Source of the DNA: Collinsella sp.
Lineage (GTDB): Bacteria; Actinomycetota; Coriobacteriia; Coriobacteriales; Coriobacteriaceae
Length of the DNA stretch: 64,000 nt
Direction of reading: 5' to 3'
NCBI GenBank assembly: GCA_019414645.1
Contig: DXLP01000002.1
Coordinates: 1-64,000, forward strand
A program made the translations under genes and the position numbers. Positions 41,886 to 50,692 of the stretch are shown in pieces (the first letter of the stretch is position 1; each line of letters begins with the position of its first letter). The notes beneath the pieces were generated by a model. It made no database searches and was not told the DNA's origin. It worked only from the letters and a program-made list of their open reading frames with translations.

Positions 41886-42952
41886 TGTGGGAAGCCGATG
41901 ACTCTCAGGACCTGTGGGCGACGCCCGGCAACTCGCCGGCGGCATCCATGGCGCACGGCGAGCGCATGGTGGGCTCGGAGCTGACGGCCGAGGACCTCGA
42001 TGTCGACCGCACTTTGCGCCCCCAGCGCCTGGACGATTACTGTGGTCAGGAGCACATCAAGCAGAGCCTGCGCGTGTTGATCGAAGCGGCGCAGAGCCGT
42101 GGCGAGACGCTCGACCACGTGATCTTCTCGGGTCCTCCGGGCCTGGGCAAGACCACGCTGGCCACCGTTATCGCCAACGAGCTGGGCGCTCAGATCAAGA
42201 CCACGAGTGGCCCTGCCATCGCGCGCACGGGCGACCTGGCGGCCATCCTTACTAACTTGCAGCCGGGTGATGTGCTGTTTATCGACGAGATCCACCGCCT
42301 CAACCGTTCGGTCGAGGAGGTCCTGTACCCCGCGATGGAGGACTTTGCCCTCGATATCGTGATTGGCAAGGGTCCGGCGGCGCGCTCGATTCGCCTGGAT
42401 ATTCCCAAGTTTACGCTGGTAGCGGCAACGACCCGCTCAGGCATGTTGACCGGCCCGTTGCGCGACCGCTTTGGCATTTCGTATCGCCTGGATTACTACA
42501 CGGTCGAGGAGCTCGCGCAGATTGTGACGCGCTCGGCGACTATCCTGGGCGTGACGATCGACCATCCCAGTGCACTCGAGATCGGCTCGCGTTCGCGCGG
42601 CACGCCACGTCTTGCCAACCGCCTGCTCAAGCGCGTGCGCGATTACGCACAGGTGCGTGGCAGCGGCCCTATCGAGCTCGATATCTGCCGCCAGGCGCTC
42701 GAGTTCTTCGAGATCGACGAGCTCGGTCTGGACTGGATGGATATTCGCATTTTGGAGACGCTCGCCAAGACGTTCTCCGGTCGCGCCGTGGGACTTACGA
42801 CCCTTGCCAGCGCGGTGGGCGAGGACCCGGGCACGCTCGAGGATGTCTATGAGCCCTATTTGCTGCAGTGCGGATTGATGATTCGTACGCCGCAGGGCCG
42901 TCAGGCAACCCTCCGCACCTTTGAGCACCTGGGGATTGAACCTACCGTTTAG
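41885..42952 (+). CDS. ruvB: Holliday junction branch migration ATPase RuvB
   Basis: A 355-residue AAA+ motor that drives branch migration with RuvA. Typical start of the core [19 protein letters not shown], Walker [10 protein letters not shown], Walker B FIDEIHRL, sensor 1 AATTRSGML, the arginine finger region GPLRDRFGI, and the C-terminal winged helix ([20 protein letters not shown]). ATG 41885 overlaps the ruvA stop; a GTG one codon earlier is possible. Confidence 0.96.
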   Translation: MWEADDSQDLWATPGNSPAASMAHGERMVGSELTAEDLDVDRTLRPQRLDDYCGQEHIKQSLRVLIEAAQSRGETLDHVIFSGPPGLGKTTLATVIANELGAQIKTTSGPAIARTGDLAAILTNLQPGDVLFIDEIHRLNRSVEEVLYPAMEDFALDIVIGKGPAARSIRLDIPKFTLVAATTRSGMLTGPLRDRFGISYRLDYYTVEELAQIVTRSATILGVTIDHPSALEIGSRSRGTPRLANRLLKRVRDYAQVRGSGPIELDICRQALEFFEIDELGLDWMDIRILETLAKTFSGRAVGLTTLASAVGEDPGTLEDVYEPYLLQCGLMIRTPQGRQATLRTFEHLGIEPTV

Positions 42953-43029
42953 GGCGTTTTGTTTTGGCGGGCTGTTGGACTATCGCTGGGCATCGGGTAA
43001 ACATATCGCCGTTCATCGGTTATGGGCGT

Positions 43030-43056
43030 TTTACTATTGCGCGCCCGTGCTATGCT
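43030..43056 (+). promoter_or_regulatory. Candidate fhs promoter (extended -10)
   Basis: TTTACT (43030-43035) and TATGCT (43051-43056) with a TGC extension before the -10. The spacer is 15 bp, so the extended -10 carries most of the weight. About 40 bp upstream of the fhs start. Confidence 0.45.
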
Positions 43057-43096
43057 GAATTGGTCTTTTTCTCATTCGGTAACGAAAGGACCGCCC

Positions 43097-44764
43097 ATGC
43101 CTACTGACATCGAAATCGCACGTTCTGTCACGCCGCTGCCTATTACCGAGGTGGCCAAGAACGCCGGCGTCGACGTTAAGCACCTTATTCCGTACGGCTT
43201 CGACAAGGCTAAGGTCGACTATTCACTGCTCAACGAGCCGACTGATCACCAGGCCAAGCTCGTCCTCGTGACCGCTATCAACCCAACGCCCGCGGGCGAG
43301 GGCAAGACCACCACGACCATTGGTCTGGCCGATGGCCTGCGTCGTCGCGGTATCAAGAGCGCCGTGGCCCTGCGTGAGCCTTCGCTCGGTCCCGTCTTTG
43401 GCGTCAAGGGCGGTGCCGCTGGCGGCGGTTGGGCCCAGGTCATTCCCATGGAGGACATCAACCTGCACTTTACCGGCGACTTCCATGCCATCGGTGCTGC
43501 CAACAACCTGCTGGCCGCCATGCTCGATAACCACATCCAGCAGGGCAATCAGCTCGGTATTGACGTTAAGCGCATCACCTGGAAGCGCGTCGTCGACATG
43601 AACGACCGTCAGCTGCGCCATGTTATCGATGGCATTGGCGGTAAGGCCCAAGGTGTGCCGCGCGAGGACGGCTTCGACATCACCGTTGCCTCCGAGGTCA
43701 TGGCAATCCTGTGCCTGTCTACGAGCATCAACGACCTCAAGGAACGCTTGGGTGAGATCGTCGTCGGCTATAGCTTTGCCGGCGAGCCCGTCCGTGCCCG
43801 CGACCTCAAGGCCCAGGGTGCCATGGCCGCGTTGCTTAAGGACGCGCTTAAGCCCAACCTGGTGCAAACGCTCGAGGGCACGCCCGCGTTTGTCCACGGC
43901 GGTCCCTTCGCCAACATTGCCCACGGCTGCAACTCTATTATGGCCACGCGTATGGCGATGCGCTTTGGCGATGTTGCCATTACCGAGGCCGGCTTCGGTG
44001 CCGATCTGGGTGCCGAGAAGTTCCTCGACATCAAGTGCCGCATGACGGGCGTTCGCCCCAGCGCCGTCGTGGTCGTCGCGACCGCTCGTGCGCTTAAGTA
44101 CAACGGTGGCGTCGCCAAGGCCGACCTCAACGAGGAGAACCTCGAGGCACTCAAGGCTGGCATGCCCAACTTGCTGCGTCATGTCGACAACATCCAGAAC
44201 GTTTATGGTCTGCCCTGCGTGGTCGCCATCAACCGCTTCCCGACGGACACCGAGGCTGAGCTTGCACTCATCGAGTCCGAGTGCCAGAAGCTCGGCGTCA
44301 ACGTTAAGCTTTCCGAGGTCTGGGCCAAGGGCGGCGAGGGCGCGCTCGAGCTGGCCGATGAGGTCATGCGTCTGATTGAGCAGCCGAGCGAGCTCAAGTT
44401 TGCCTATGAGGACGGCGCTGATGTCGCTGATGCCCTCGAGGCCGTTGCCACCAAGGTCTACCGCGCCGACGGCGTTGACTTTACGCCGGCCGCCAAGCGC
44501 CAGCTCGCCGAGCTGCGCGAGAATGGCTTTGGCAACCTTCCGGTGTGCGTCGCCAAGACGCAGTACAGCTTTAGCGACAACGCCAAGGCCCTGGGCGCTC
44601 CCGAGAACTTCCGCATCATGGTGCGTGAGCTCAAGGTTTCCGCCGGTGCCCACTTTGTGGTCGCACTGACTGGCAGCGTTCTGACCATGCCGGGTCTGCC
44701 CAAGGTGCCCGCGGCCGAAAACATCGACGTCGACAACGACGGCAACATCACCGGCCTGTTCTAA
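43097..44764 (+). CDS. fhs: Formate-tetrahydrofolate ligase
   Basis: A 555-residue enzyme that joins formate to tetrahydrofolate using ATP, giving 10-formyl-THF for purine synthesis, or running in reverse to make ATP. The P-loop is [12 protein letters not shown] (GEGKTT 67-72), and [20 protein letters not shown] is the folate/formate site signature. Length fits the family. ATG 43097 follows AACGAAAGGA; the open frame further upstream is leader. It stands alone between its promoter and a strong terminator. The folate interconversion partners fchA and folD are 11 kb away at 55.3-56.8 kb. Confidence 0.96.
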   Translation: MPTDIEIARSVTPLPITEVAKNAGVDVKHLIPYGFDKAKVDYSLLNEPTDHQAKLVLVTAINPTPAGEGKTTTTIGLADGLRRRGIKSAVALREPSLGPVFGVKGGAAGGGWAQVIPMEDINLHFTGDFHAIGAANNLLAAMLDNHIQQGNQLGIDVKRITWKRVVDMNDRQLRHVIDGIGGKAQGVPREDGFDITVASEVMAILCLSTSINDLKERLGEIVVGYSFAGEPVRARDLKAQGAMAALLKDALKPNLVQTLEGTPAFVHGGPFANIAHGCNSIMATRMAMRFGDVAITEAGFGADLGAEKFLDIKCRMTGVRPSAVVVVATARALKYNGGVAKADLNEENLEALKAGMPNLLRHVDNIQNVYGLPCVVAINRFPTDTEAELALIESECQKLGVNVKLSEVWAKGGEGALELADEVMRLIEQPSELKFAYEDGADVADALEAVATKVYRADGVDFTPAAKRQLAELRENGFGNLPVCVAKTQYSFSDNAKALGAPENFRIMVRELKVSAGAHFVVALTGSVLTMPGLPKVPAAENIDVDNDGNITGLF

Positions 44765-44789
44765 GTCTGCTGTCCATAGCTGCTTCTCC

Positions 44790-44825
44790 GCCCCGCCGTG
44801 CCCACAAGGCCCGGCGGGGCTTTTT
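44790..44825 (+). terminator. Terminator after fhs
   Basis: GCCCCGCCG / CGGCGGGGC stem with a small loop region and five T (44821-44825). Confidence 0.9.
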
Positions 44826-44943
44826 GATCCTTAGGCCCGCGCATGTCTTGTAGATACCGACGGACTCTGCCCATCATGGGCTTTTGCGCTGGTAGAATGC
44901 CTGGATAACTTGATGCTTACAGGCGACGGAAAGGAATCGTTGC

Positions 44944-45933
44944 ATGGATCAGGACAAGACAACCGTGATGGGCGGCTACGGTTCCGCGCAGGCTGGCGAT
45001 AGCGCCGATGCGACCCGCGTTGTTCCCAACCCCGGTTATGTCGACCCCGCCGCGACGCAGCCTTCTGCCGAGCCCACACGAGTTATGGGCTATGGCGACG
45101 CGGCGCAGGACCCTTACGCTGCATCTTTGCAAAGCCCCTATGGCAACGCGGCGGCAGACCCGTTTGATTACGCGCCGCAGGATTCTTATGCCGCCTCGAC
45201 GCCGAATCCCTATGATGACCTGCCGCAGAATCCCATTCCGCAGCCTCAGCAGACGACGTATATGCCTCGCACGGCGCAGCCTCGCTACGAGTCGCGCGAG
45301 CCGTATCGCGAGTACCCCAAGTCGATTCCGCAATATGGCGAGGACGAGGAAGAGACGCCGTCGCGTTCGTCGAGCGTGATTAAGAAGATCCTCATCGTGC
45401 TGGCGATCTTCTTTGCGCTGTCGGTTGTGTTTGCCATCGTGTCGGGCATGCTCAACAAGCGAGGGAGTTCAACGGCCGATACCGCTGCCGAGCAAACCGA
45501 GTCCGCCTCGTCTAGCACCGTCGATCTGAGTGATATCCCGGGGCAGTACTGGTCCAACGCCAAGAAGATCCTCAAGTCGCGCGGCGCCGATCTTTCGAAT
45601 GCCGTGGTCCTGACTGATGATGGCTCAACGCCCGTCGTCGATGCCAACTGGGTCGTTACTTCTGCCTACTATAACGACAACGGCAACCTCGAAATTCAAC
45701 TCACGCACAAGAACAGTTCGGGCAACTCGTCCGACGGCCAAAGCGGTACCGACAGCTCGAGCTCCAATACGCTGGAGGACTTGAGCAACAAGGCGCAGGA
45801 GTTGGGAGACAAGGCGCAAGAGCTGGGCGATACGGCACAAAATCTGGGCGATACCGCGCAGAACTTGGGCGACATGGCGACGGATGCCTGGAACGCCCTA
45901 CAAAACGGCATCTCGGGCGCGCAGGGAAACTAG
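44944..45933 (+). CDS. Hypothetical single-span membrane protein with PASTA-like outer domain
   Basis: A 329-residue protein of unknown function. Residues 1 to about 135 are Pro/Gln/Tyr/Ala-rich and probably disordered. A basic stop (SVIKK) and one membrane helix (ILIVLAIFFALSVVFAIVSG, about 143-162) follow. Outside, a segment of about 65 residues (IPGQYWSNAKKILKSRGADL to LEIQLTHK) resembles a PASTA-type domain. The end has a repeated heptad-like unit, ELGDKAQ / NLGDTAQ, four to five times. This shape, with a cytoplasmic unstructured part, one span and an outer domain, recalls proteins that watch the cell wall. A TAGAAT -10-like element is at 44893-44898. Confidence 0.6.
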   Translation: MDQDKTTVMGGYGSAQAGDSADATRVVPNPGYVDPAATQPSAEPTRVMGYGDAAQDPYAASLQSPYGNAAADPFDYAPQDSYAASTPNPYDDLPQNPIPQPQQTTYMPRTAQPRYESREPYREYPKSIPQYGEDEEETPSRSSSVIKKILIVLAIFFALSVVFAIVSGMLNKRGSSTADTAAEQTESASSSTVDLSDIPGQYWSNAKKILKSRGADLSNAVVLTDDGSTPVVDANWVVTSAYYNDNGNLEIQLTHKNSSGNSSDGQSGTDSSSSNTLEDLSNKAQELGDKAQELGDTAQNLGDTAQNLGDMATDAWNALQNGISGAQGN

Positions 45934-45945
45934 CTGTTAAGTGGG

Positions 45946-47127
45946 CTACAGCTGCTCGGCCGGACGGTCGGGCGAGCTAAAGCCCGAGTCAAACGTAACG
46001 ACGCATGAGGCATCGGGTCGGCGCTCGTGCACGATGCGCGTGACGAGCCCCAGCAGCTCCTCGTCGGATATGTCAAAGCCGTCGGGACGCACAAGGTCAA
46101 ATGACACAAAGCCATCGTGCTCGTGCAGGTCGTGGATGGAGAGCGCAGGATCGATCTGCATGATGCCGCGCTTGACCCAGCCGCGCAGGTCGTCGCCGGT
46201 GGTGGCGATGGGGTCGCAGTGTAGCGTGATACCGATGCCCATCTGATGCTTGATATCGTGTTCGATGGTGTCCAGAATCTCGTGGTGCTCAAAGGCATCG
46301 CCCTCGCCGGGCATTTCCACGTGTGCGCTGGCAAACTGACGGCCGGGGCCGTAGTCGTGCACCATGAGGTCGTGTGTGCCCAGGACCTGCGGATAGGACA
46401 TGATCTTGTCGCGGATTGCCTGGACGAGCTTGGGGTCGGGCGCTTGCCCCAGCAACGGGCTGATGGCGTCGCGCACCAGGCCCATGCCGCTGATGCAAAT
46501 GAAGATGCCCACGCCCAGGCCCGCCCAGCCGTCGAGGTCAAAGCCTGTCGCTTGCGAAATAAGCGCCGCCGCTAAGACCGAGCCCGAGGTGATGACGTCG
46601 TTTTTGGAGTCCTGCGCCGTGGCGATGAGTGTCTCGGAATCGATGCGGTTGCCCAGCGTGCGGTTGAACGCTGCCATCCAGAGCTTAACGAGCATGGACG
46701 TAGCCAGTGCCGCAAGGGAAATAAACGTGTAAGCGGTGGGCGAGGGCTTGATGATCTTGGTGACCGACTCGAGAATCAGGTTGATGCCGACGGCGCAAAC
46801 CAGGACGGCGACGAACAGGCCGGCTAGGTACTCGTAGCGGCCGTGACCATAGGGGTGGCCTTCGTCTGCCGGGCGGCTGGCAAGGCGGAAACCGAGCAGG
46901 CTCACAATGTTGCTCGAGGCATCGGAGAGGTTGTTGAAAGCGTCGGCGATGAGGGAGACGGAGCCGGCGAGCAGACCCGCGATGCCCTTGGCCAGGCACA
47001 GGGTGATGTTGAGGCCAATGCAGACGAGGCTTGCGGAAAAGCCCGCGTTGGTGCGGCAAGATGCATCGACCGGCTCGCTCTCGCTGCCGGGAACAAGCGT
47101 ATGTACCAGCCGATTTACAAATAGCAT
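45946..47127 (-). CDS. Cation diffusion facilitator exporter, probably Mn2+ type
   Basis: A 393-residue CDF-family proton-coupled metal exporter with six helices and a C-terminal metal-binding domain. Helix 2 has NNLSD (NxxxD) and helix 5 AQDSKND (DxxxD). Zn2+ exporters of this family carry histidine at one of these sites; the DxxxD pattern is the one reported for manganese exporters such as MntE. HPYGHGRYEYLAG follows helix 2. ATG 47125-47127 has GAGGACG upstream; an in-frame ATG at 47148 lacks a ribosome-binding site. It converges with the PASTA-like gene, leaving 12 bp. Confidence 0.88.
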   Translation of the reverse strand: MLFVNRLVHTLVPGSESEPVDASCRTNAGFSASLVCIGLNITLCLAKGIAGLLAGSVSLIADAFNNLSDASSNIVSLLGFRLASRPADEGHPYGHGRYEYLAGLFVAVLVCAVGINLILESVTKIIKPSPTAYTFISLAALATSMLVKLWMAAFNRTLGNRIDSETLIATAQDSKNDVITSGSVLAAALISQATGFDLDGWAGLGVGIFICISGMGLVRDAISPLLGQAPDPKLVQAIRDKIMSYPQVLGTHDLMVHDYGPGRQFASAHVEMPGEGDAFEHHEILDTIEHDIKHQMGIGITLHCDPIATTGDDLRGWVKRGIMQIDPALSIHDLHEHDGFVSFDLVRPDGFDISDEELLGLVTRIVHERRPDASCVVTFDSGFSSPDRPAEQL

Positions 47128-47345
47128 AGCGGTCGTCCTCACAATCATGTTTAAGGGGATAGTGTAGCTCGCACGGGGGCGCCGTGCGCCGATGCTCAGA
47201 AAATGCAGCAATAGTCTGCCGGTGCTAACGAACGAGCCTTCTCGTCTGCCTGGGTGGTCCATTTTGGGCCACATGGGTATGGGCATGTGCCTGCTTGCTC
47301 GACATACTTAATGTCGACAGCCCCTGTGCAAAGGAGGACGTTTCC

Positions 47346-48683
47346 ATGGACGAGATGTTTGCCATTAAATGTCAAAACTGCGGCGGCCCTATGTACTCGC
47401 ACCAGGCTAAGCGCAGCTTTGAGTGCGCCTATTGCGGCACGGTGGTTCCGTGGCAGGCGGACGCCGGAGAGCCCAAGAGCGCTTTGGGTATTCGCCATAC
47501 GCCGTTGACGGTGGTGGATGGACTGCTCAAACTCACGCATGTGTCGCAACTCGAGCGCCCGCAGGACCCGGACTGGTATTTCTTCAATGCGCACTGGCGC
47601 AATCAGTCGGTCCTGGAACATCTGCTGTGGGAGGATCGCGGCACGGCGCAGGAGTTCCAAGAGGCCACGCATGTGAGCATTCCTTGCCCCTTCTGCGGAG
47701 CGTCCTTTGAGGGCGAGTCAACGCAGCGTGTGTTTGAGTGCCCGTCCTGCGGCAATAAGATCGGCATTGCGGACCTGCTCAAGCCGGGGACGTTTAGCAA
47801 GCGCCTGACCATGGGCGTTGGTGCGGAGTATGTGCCCGAGCAGGGTATTCCCTGCGAAATCTCGCCGCAGCAGGCACGTGCCAACGCGCTGCAGCTGGTG
47901 CGCCAGTATCCGGATGCCTTTGCCGGGCACGACGTGGAAGACGCGATCCAAAACGACATGATGCTCTTCTATTTCCCCATGGCGCTGGCGGACTTGCGCA
48001 TGATGGCGAGCTTCCCGGGCAAGGGCCTGAGCAAGGAGGCCTTGGTGTACTACGAGGTGCTCGACTGGGCATACCCCAGGGCAAACTACCTGGACGTTCG
48101 CCTCATGGGCATTTTGGAGCCGTGGGACTTTGCCAAGGTCGGTCCGTTCGATCCCGCCATGCAGGAAGGTGACTTTCGCGTTGTCTCAGTCGATGCGTCT
48201 ACCAAGGACCAGGTGGTCATTGATAAGTTGGCGCTCGACGTTGCGGGCAACGACGCCGAGGCTGTACTGGGGCTCAATAAAAAGAGCATCCGCACCTGGG
48301 CGCGCAAGGCCCGCAAGCATAAGGACGGCCTGGTGATGGTGCCGGTCTACTTTGTCGATCGTCCGGCGACAGACGGCCGCGATGGCGAGCAGGTGCGCAT
48401 TGCCGTAAACGGCCAGACGGGCCGCGCGGCCGCGGTGGTGTTTAGCGACAAGCGCGAAACGCATATCGTGGCACCGCTCAGCCCGAGCCTGCATCTGTCC
48501 GGTGAGAGCACCGTACACGCCACGCCCGTCGAGGTCAAATACGTTAAATCGCCCTTCCTGTACCAGATCGTGCGCCGTGGAGGCGGCGAGCAACCGCGCC
48601 AGGTTGCAGCCGCCGTCGAGGGTTCCTACCGAGAGGAGAAGCCCAAACGCCGCGGTCTGCTGGGTGCGCTATTTGGGAAGTAG
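47346..48683 (+). CDS. Hypothetical zinc-ribbon protein
   Basis: A 445-residue protein of unknown function. Two CxxC-CxxC zinc ribbons are visible: residues 9-30 (CQNCGG, CAYCGT) and about 117-142 (CPFCGA, CPSCGN). The middle (about 180-300) has no motif I recognise. The C-terminus is basic (EEKPKRRGLLGALFGK). The gene begins 219 bp from the divergent CDF gene; ATG follows AAAGGAGGACG. The zinc ribbons suggest nucleic-acid or protein contacts. Confidence 0.7.
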   Translation: MDEMFAIKCQNCGGPMYSHQAKRSFECAYCGTVVPWQADAGEPKSALGIRHTPLTVVDGLLKLTHVSQLERPQDPDWYFFNAHWRNQSVLEHLLWEDRGTAQEFQEATHVSIPCPFCGASFEGESTQRVFECPSCGNKIGIADLLKPGTFSKRLTMGVGAEYVPEQGIPCEISPQQARANALQLVRQYPDAFAGHDVEDAIQNDMMLFYFPMALADLRMMASFPGKGLSKEALVYYEVLDWAYPRANYLDVRLMGILEPWDFAKVGPFDPAMQEGDFRVVSVDASTKDQVVIDKLALDVAGNDAEAVLGLNKKSIRTWARKARKHKDGLVMVPVYFVDRPATDGRDGEQVRIAVNGQTGRAAAVVFSDKRETHIVAPLSPSLHLSGESTVHATPVEVKYVKSPFLYQIVRRGGGEQPRQVAAAVEGSYREEKPKRRGLLGALFGK

Positions 48684-48903
48684 GGGAGTAGCACCGGTTG
48701 TTGCCGTAAGGTGATGGCCGGGGGTGCGGGGCAGCTCTCAGGAGTGCGGGCTGCCGTCTGATTGTTTGAGGGTGCCAGATGTAAATAAACAGTGGAGCGG
48801 CTGCAAAAGAGCCTCCTCACTGGGTAAAATCAGATTGTGCCGCGGAACCCGCTCTTCAGCTGGTCACACTTCGGAAGCGCGGGCAACGCAGGTATTATCG
48901 TCT
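48684..48903. other. Gap without gene between zinc-ribbon gene and a terminator
   Basis: I see no supported coding frame and no tRNA fold. The region ends in the strong hairpin at 48904-48932, so something transcribed on the plus strand passes through it, possibly only the zinc-ribbon gene's 3' untranslated region or a small RNA. Confidence 0.35.
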
Positions 48904-48932
48904 AAAGGGCCGGCTGCAACCGGCCCTTTTCT
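48904..48932 (+). terminator. Strong terminator 220 bp after the zinc-ribbon gene
   Basis: AAAGGGCCGG / CCGGCCCTTTT with CTGCAA loop. Confidence 0.85.
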
Positions 48933-48953
48933 GTGGCAGCCAATGGACCCACA

Positions 48954-49108
48954 TCAGACGAAGGCCGCGTCTTTGCCTGTCAGGTCACGCTCGCCAGCCA
49001 CGGCTAGAATGTCGTTGCCGGCGTCCATGACCGGTATTGTTTCGTAGCGTGCGTCGCAACCGCGAGTGCGCCTGCGACGGCTGCGGTGGCTTCGGTCGCA
49101 ACGTGCTG
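48954..49108 (-). pseudogene. Possible coding remnant downstream of the YhcG gene
   Basis: Read leftwards, one frame gives about 32 protein-like codons, ARYETIPVMDAGNDILAVAG then ERDLTGKDAAFV, ending at TGA (48954-48956), with low-quality Arg-rich sequence upstream. It has no start or ribosome-binding site. It looks like the 3' end of a lost gene, which I cannot identify. Confidence 0.3.
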
Positions 49109-50158
49109 CTACTCTTGCGTTTCGCCATTAGTCGCTTCGTTGATGGCGCGGTACTCGGCGCTTAGTTCGCGCGCCAGCTCTTCCTTGCTTGGAAGATACG
49201 GCAGGTATTTGGCGGCAAACACTTGGTCGTTGTCTTCGGGCAGCGTGTACTCGACAATCGAATCGCTTTTGTCCGCGCAGAGCACGATGCCTATGGGCGG
49301 ATTGTCGCCTTCGTTCATGAGCTCGCGCGTGTAGTAGTTCACATACATTTGCATCTGGCCCAGGTCCTGATGCGTAAGGTCGTCCGTCTTAAGGTCGATG
49401 AGCACGAAGCAGCGCATCAGATAGTTGTAAAAAACAAGGTCAATATAGAAATGGCGCCCATCAAAGGTGATGCGCTTTTGGCGCGCCTCGAAAGCGAAAC
49501 CACGGCCAAGCTCCAGCAGGAACTTCTGAAGATGCGTGATGAGCGCCTGCTCTAGATCGCTCTCGCGAAACGCAGTATCGTCCGAGAAACCTAAAAACTC
49601 CAGTACATATGGGTCGCGGATGATATCCTCGGGGCGACGAGCCGGGGCGCTCTTTTGGATTTCCTGGGTGACGGCCTCCTTGTCCTTGCTGGCAAGTAGG
49701 CGCTCGCGGAACATGGTGTTGATCTGGCGTTCGAGCTGACGCGTGCTCCAACGAGAATCGGCGCATTCGTTCATGTACCAGGTGCGAGCATCAGGGTCGG
49801 AAATGCGCATCAACCTGCGGTAATGAGTCCAGCTCAATTCGCTACGCAGTGCGTCGCGAATTGGAAACGCAAGAAAGAACTGACGCATATTGCGAAGGTT
49901 TGCGATGCCAAAGCCTCTTCCGAAATCCGCGGTAAGCCTTCTGGAGAGGCCTGCAATCAATGCCTCTCCATATGCTGCGCGCTCCTCTCCGCCCTGTTCA
50001 TCTACAATACTCTTGCCGATCTCCCAATATGCCTCAACCATCGCAAAGTTAACGGCGGTATAGGCCTTGTCGCGAGCGGCGTTGAGAATCGAGGAGACCT
50101 GCTTGTAAAAACCTTCGGGCACGATTGCCGATTCTCCACGGTTTACCAGTTCGCCCAT
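49109..50158 (-). CDS. YhcG/DUF1016-family PD-(D/E)XK nuclease
   Basis: A 349-residue protein. The N-terminal DUF1016 winged-helix domain (about 15-170: VNFAMVEAYWEIGKSIVDEQ, FGIANLRNMRQFFLAFP) is followed by a PDDEXK nuclease domain with FYIDLVFYNYLMRCFVLIDL and the LK/T core, then HQDLGQMQMYVNYY. Members sit on phages, islands and near restriction loci; their role is unclear. Here it is isolated and without restriction-modification partners. Adjacent ATG (50158) and GTG (50161) are both possible starts; I use ATG. Base composition is a little lower in G+C than the surroundings. Confidence 0.9.
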   Translation of the reverse strand: MGELVNRGESAIVPEGFYKQVSSILNAARDKAYTAVNFAMVEAYWEIGKSIVDEQGGEERAAYGEALIAGLSRRLTADFGRGFGIANLRNMRQFFLAFPIRDALRSELSWTHYRRLMRISDPDARTWYMNECADSRWSTRQLERQINTMFRERLLASKDKEAVTQEIQKSAPARRPEDIIRDPYVLEFLGFSDDTAFRESDLEQALITHLQKFLLELGRGFAFEARQKRITFDGRHFYIDLVFYNYLMRCFVLIDLKTDDLTHQDLGQMQMYVNYYTRELMNEGDNPPIGIVLCADKSDSIVEYTLPEDNDQVFAAKYLPYLPSKEELARELSAEYRAINEATNGETQE

Positions 50159-50326
50159 CACTGTCGCCCCACTTTCCTCTTGTGGAATGCATCTTTATCG
50201 CATTTAGTTTAAAGCCTCGCGCGGACACGAATTGCTTTGCTGTCTGGCACCTTCGCATGGGAGCCTTGCGGTGACTAAAATGTGGCCATAGAGACAGTTT
50301 TAGCGAACCCCACGGGAGTGACGCGT

Positions 50327-50596
50327 ATGGACAACAACACGCTGCTGTTCCAGGACAAAGGTTCGGGTAGGTTTAAAGACGTCAAGATCTACCCTAACCG
50401 CATCGAGGTGCTCAAGAAGGGCACTTTTGGTGGCAAGCACACCGAGATTGTTTATCTTAAGGACATTACGGGGGTCAGCAGGATCAAGGGCCGCGACGTT
50501 TTCCTACGTAACAGGCTGTTGACTGCCTGTGTCTTTAGTCTGAGCAGCCGCTCCCAAGCTCAGGAGTTCGTGAATGCGCTGAACATGGTGATGTAG
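50327..50596 (+). CDS. Small PH-like domain protein (hypothetical)
   Basis: An 89-residue cytosolic protein of beta strands and one closing helix (SQAQEFVNALNMVM), similar in pattern to small bacterial PH-like domain proteins (FKDVKIYPNRIEVLKKGTF, GVSRIKGRDVFLRNRLL). Function unknown. ATG 50327 follows GGGAG; the frame from 50282 has no ribosome-binding site. A TAAAAT -10-like element lies near 50276. Confidence 0.6.
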   Translation: MDNNTLLFQDKGSGRFKDVKIYPNRIEVLKKGTFGGKHTEIVYLKDITGVSRIKGRDVFLRNRLLTACVFSLSSRSQAQEFVNALNMVM

Positions 50597-50621
50597 CCGA
50601 TAACGGTGTTCGGGCTAAGGT

Positions 50622-50655
50622 AAAAATCGGGGCGCAGAACGGTATTCTGCGCCCC
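50622..50655 (-). terminator. Terminator of the PI-PLC gene
   Basis: GGGGCGCAGAA / TTCTGCGCCCC stem (50629-50655); read leftwards it is followed by GATTTTTACC. It could also stop the small PH-like gene, but the T-run is on the minus strand. Confidence 0.75.
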
Positions 50656-50692
50656 CCCCAATTGAGTCGATGTGTCTAAAAGGCGGGCTTGC

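Noticed and set aside
48840-48900. Possible tRNA before the terminator at 48904
   Set aside because: No acceptor stem, no GTTCRA T-loop and no CCA-compatible 3' end could be folded.
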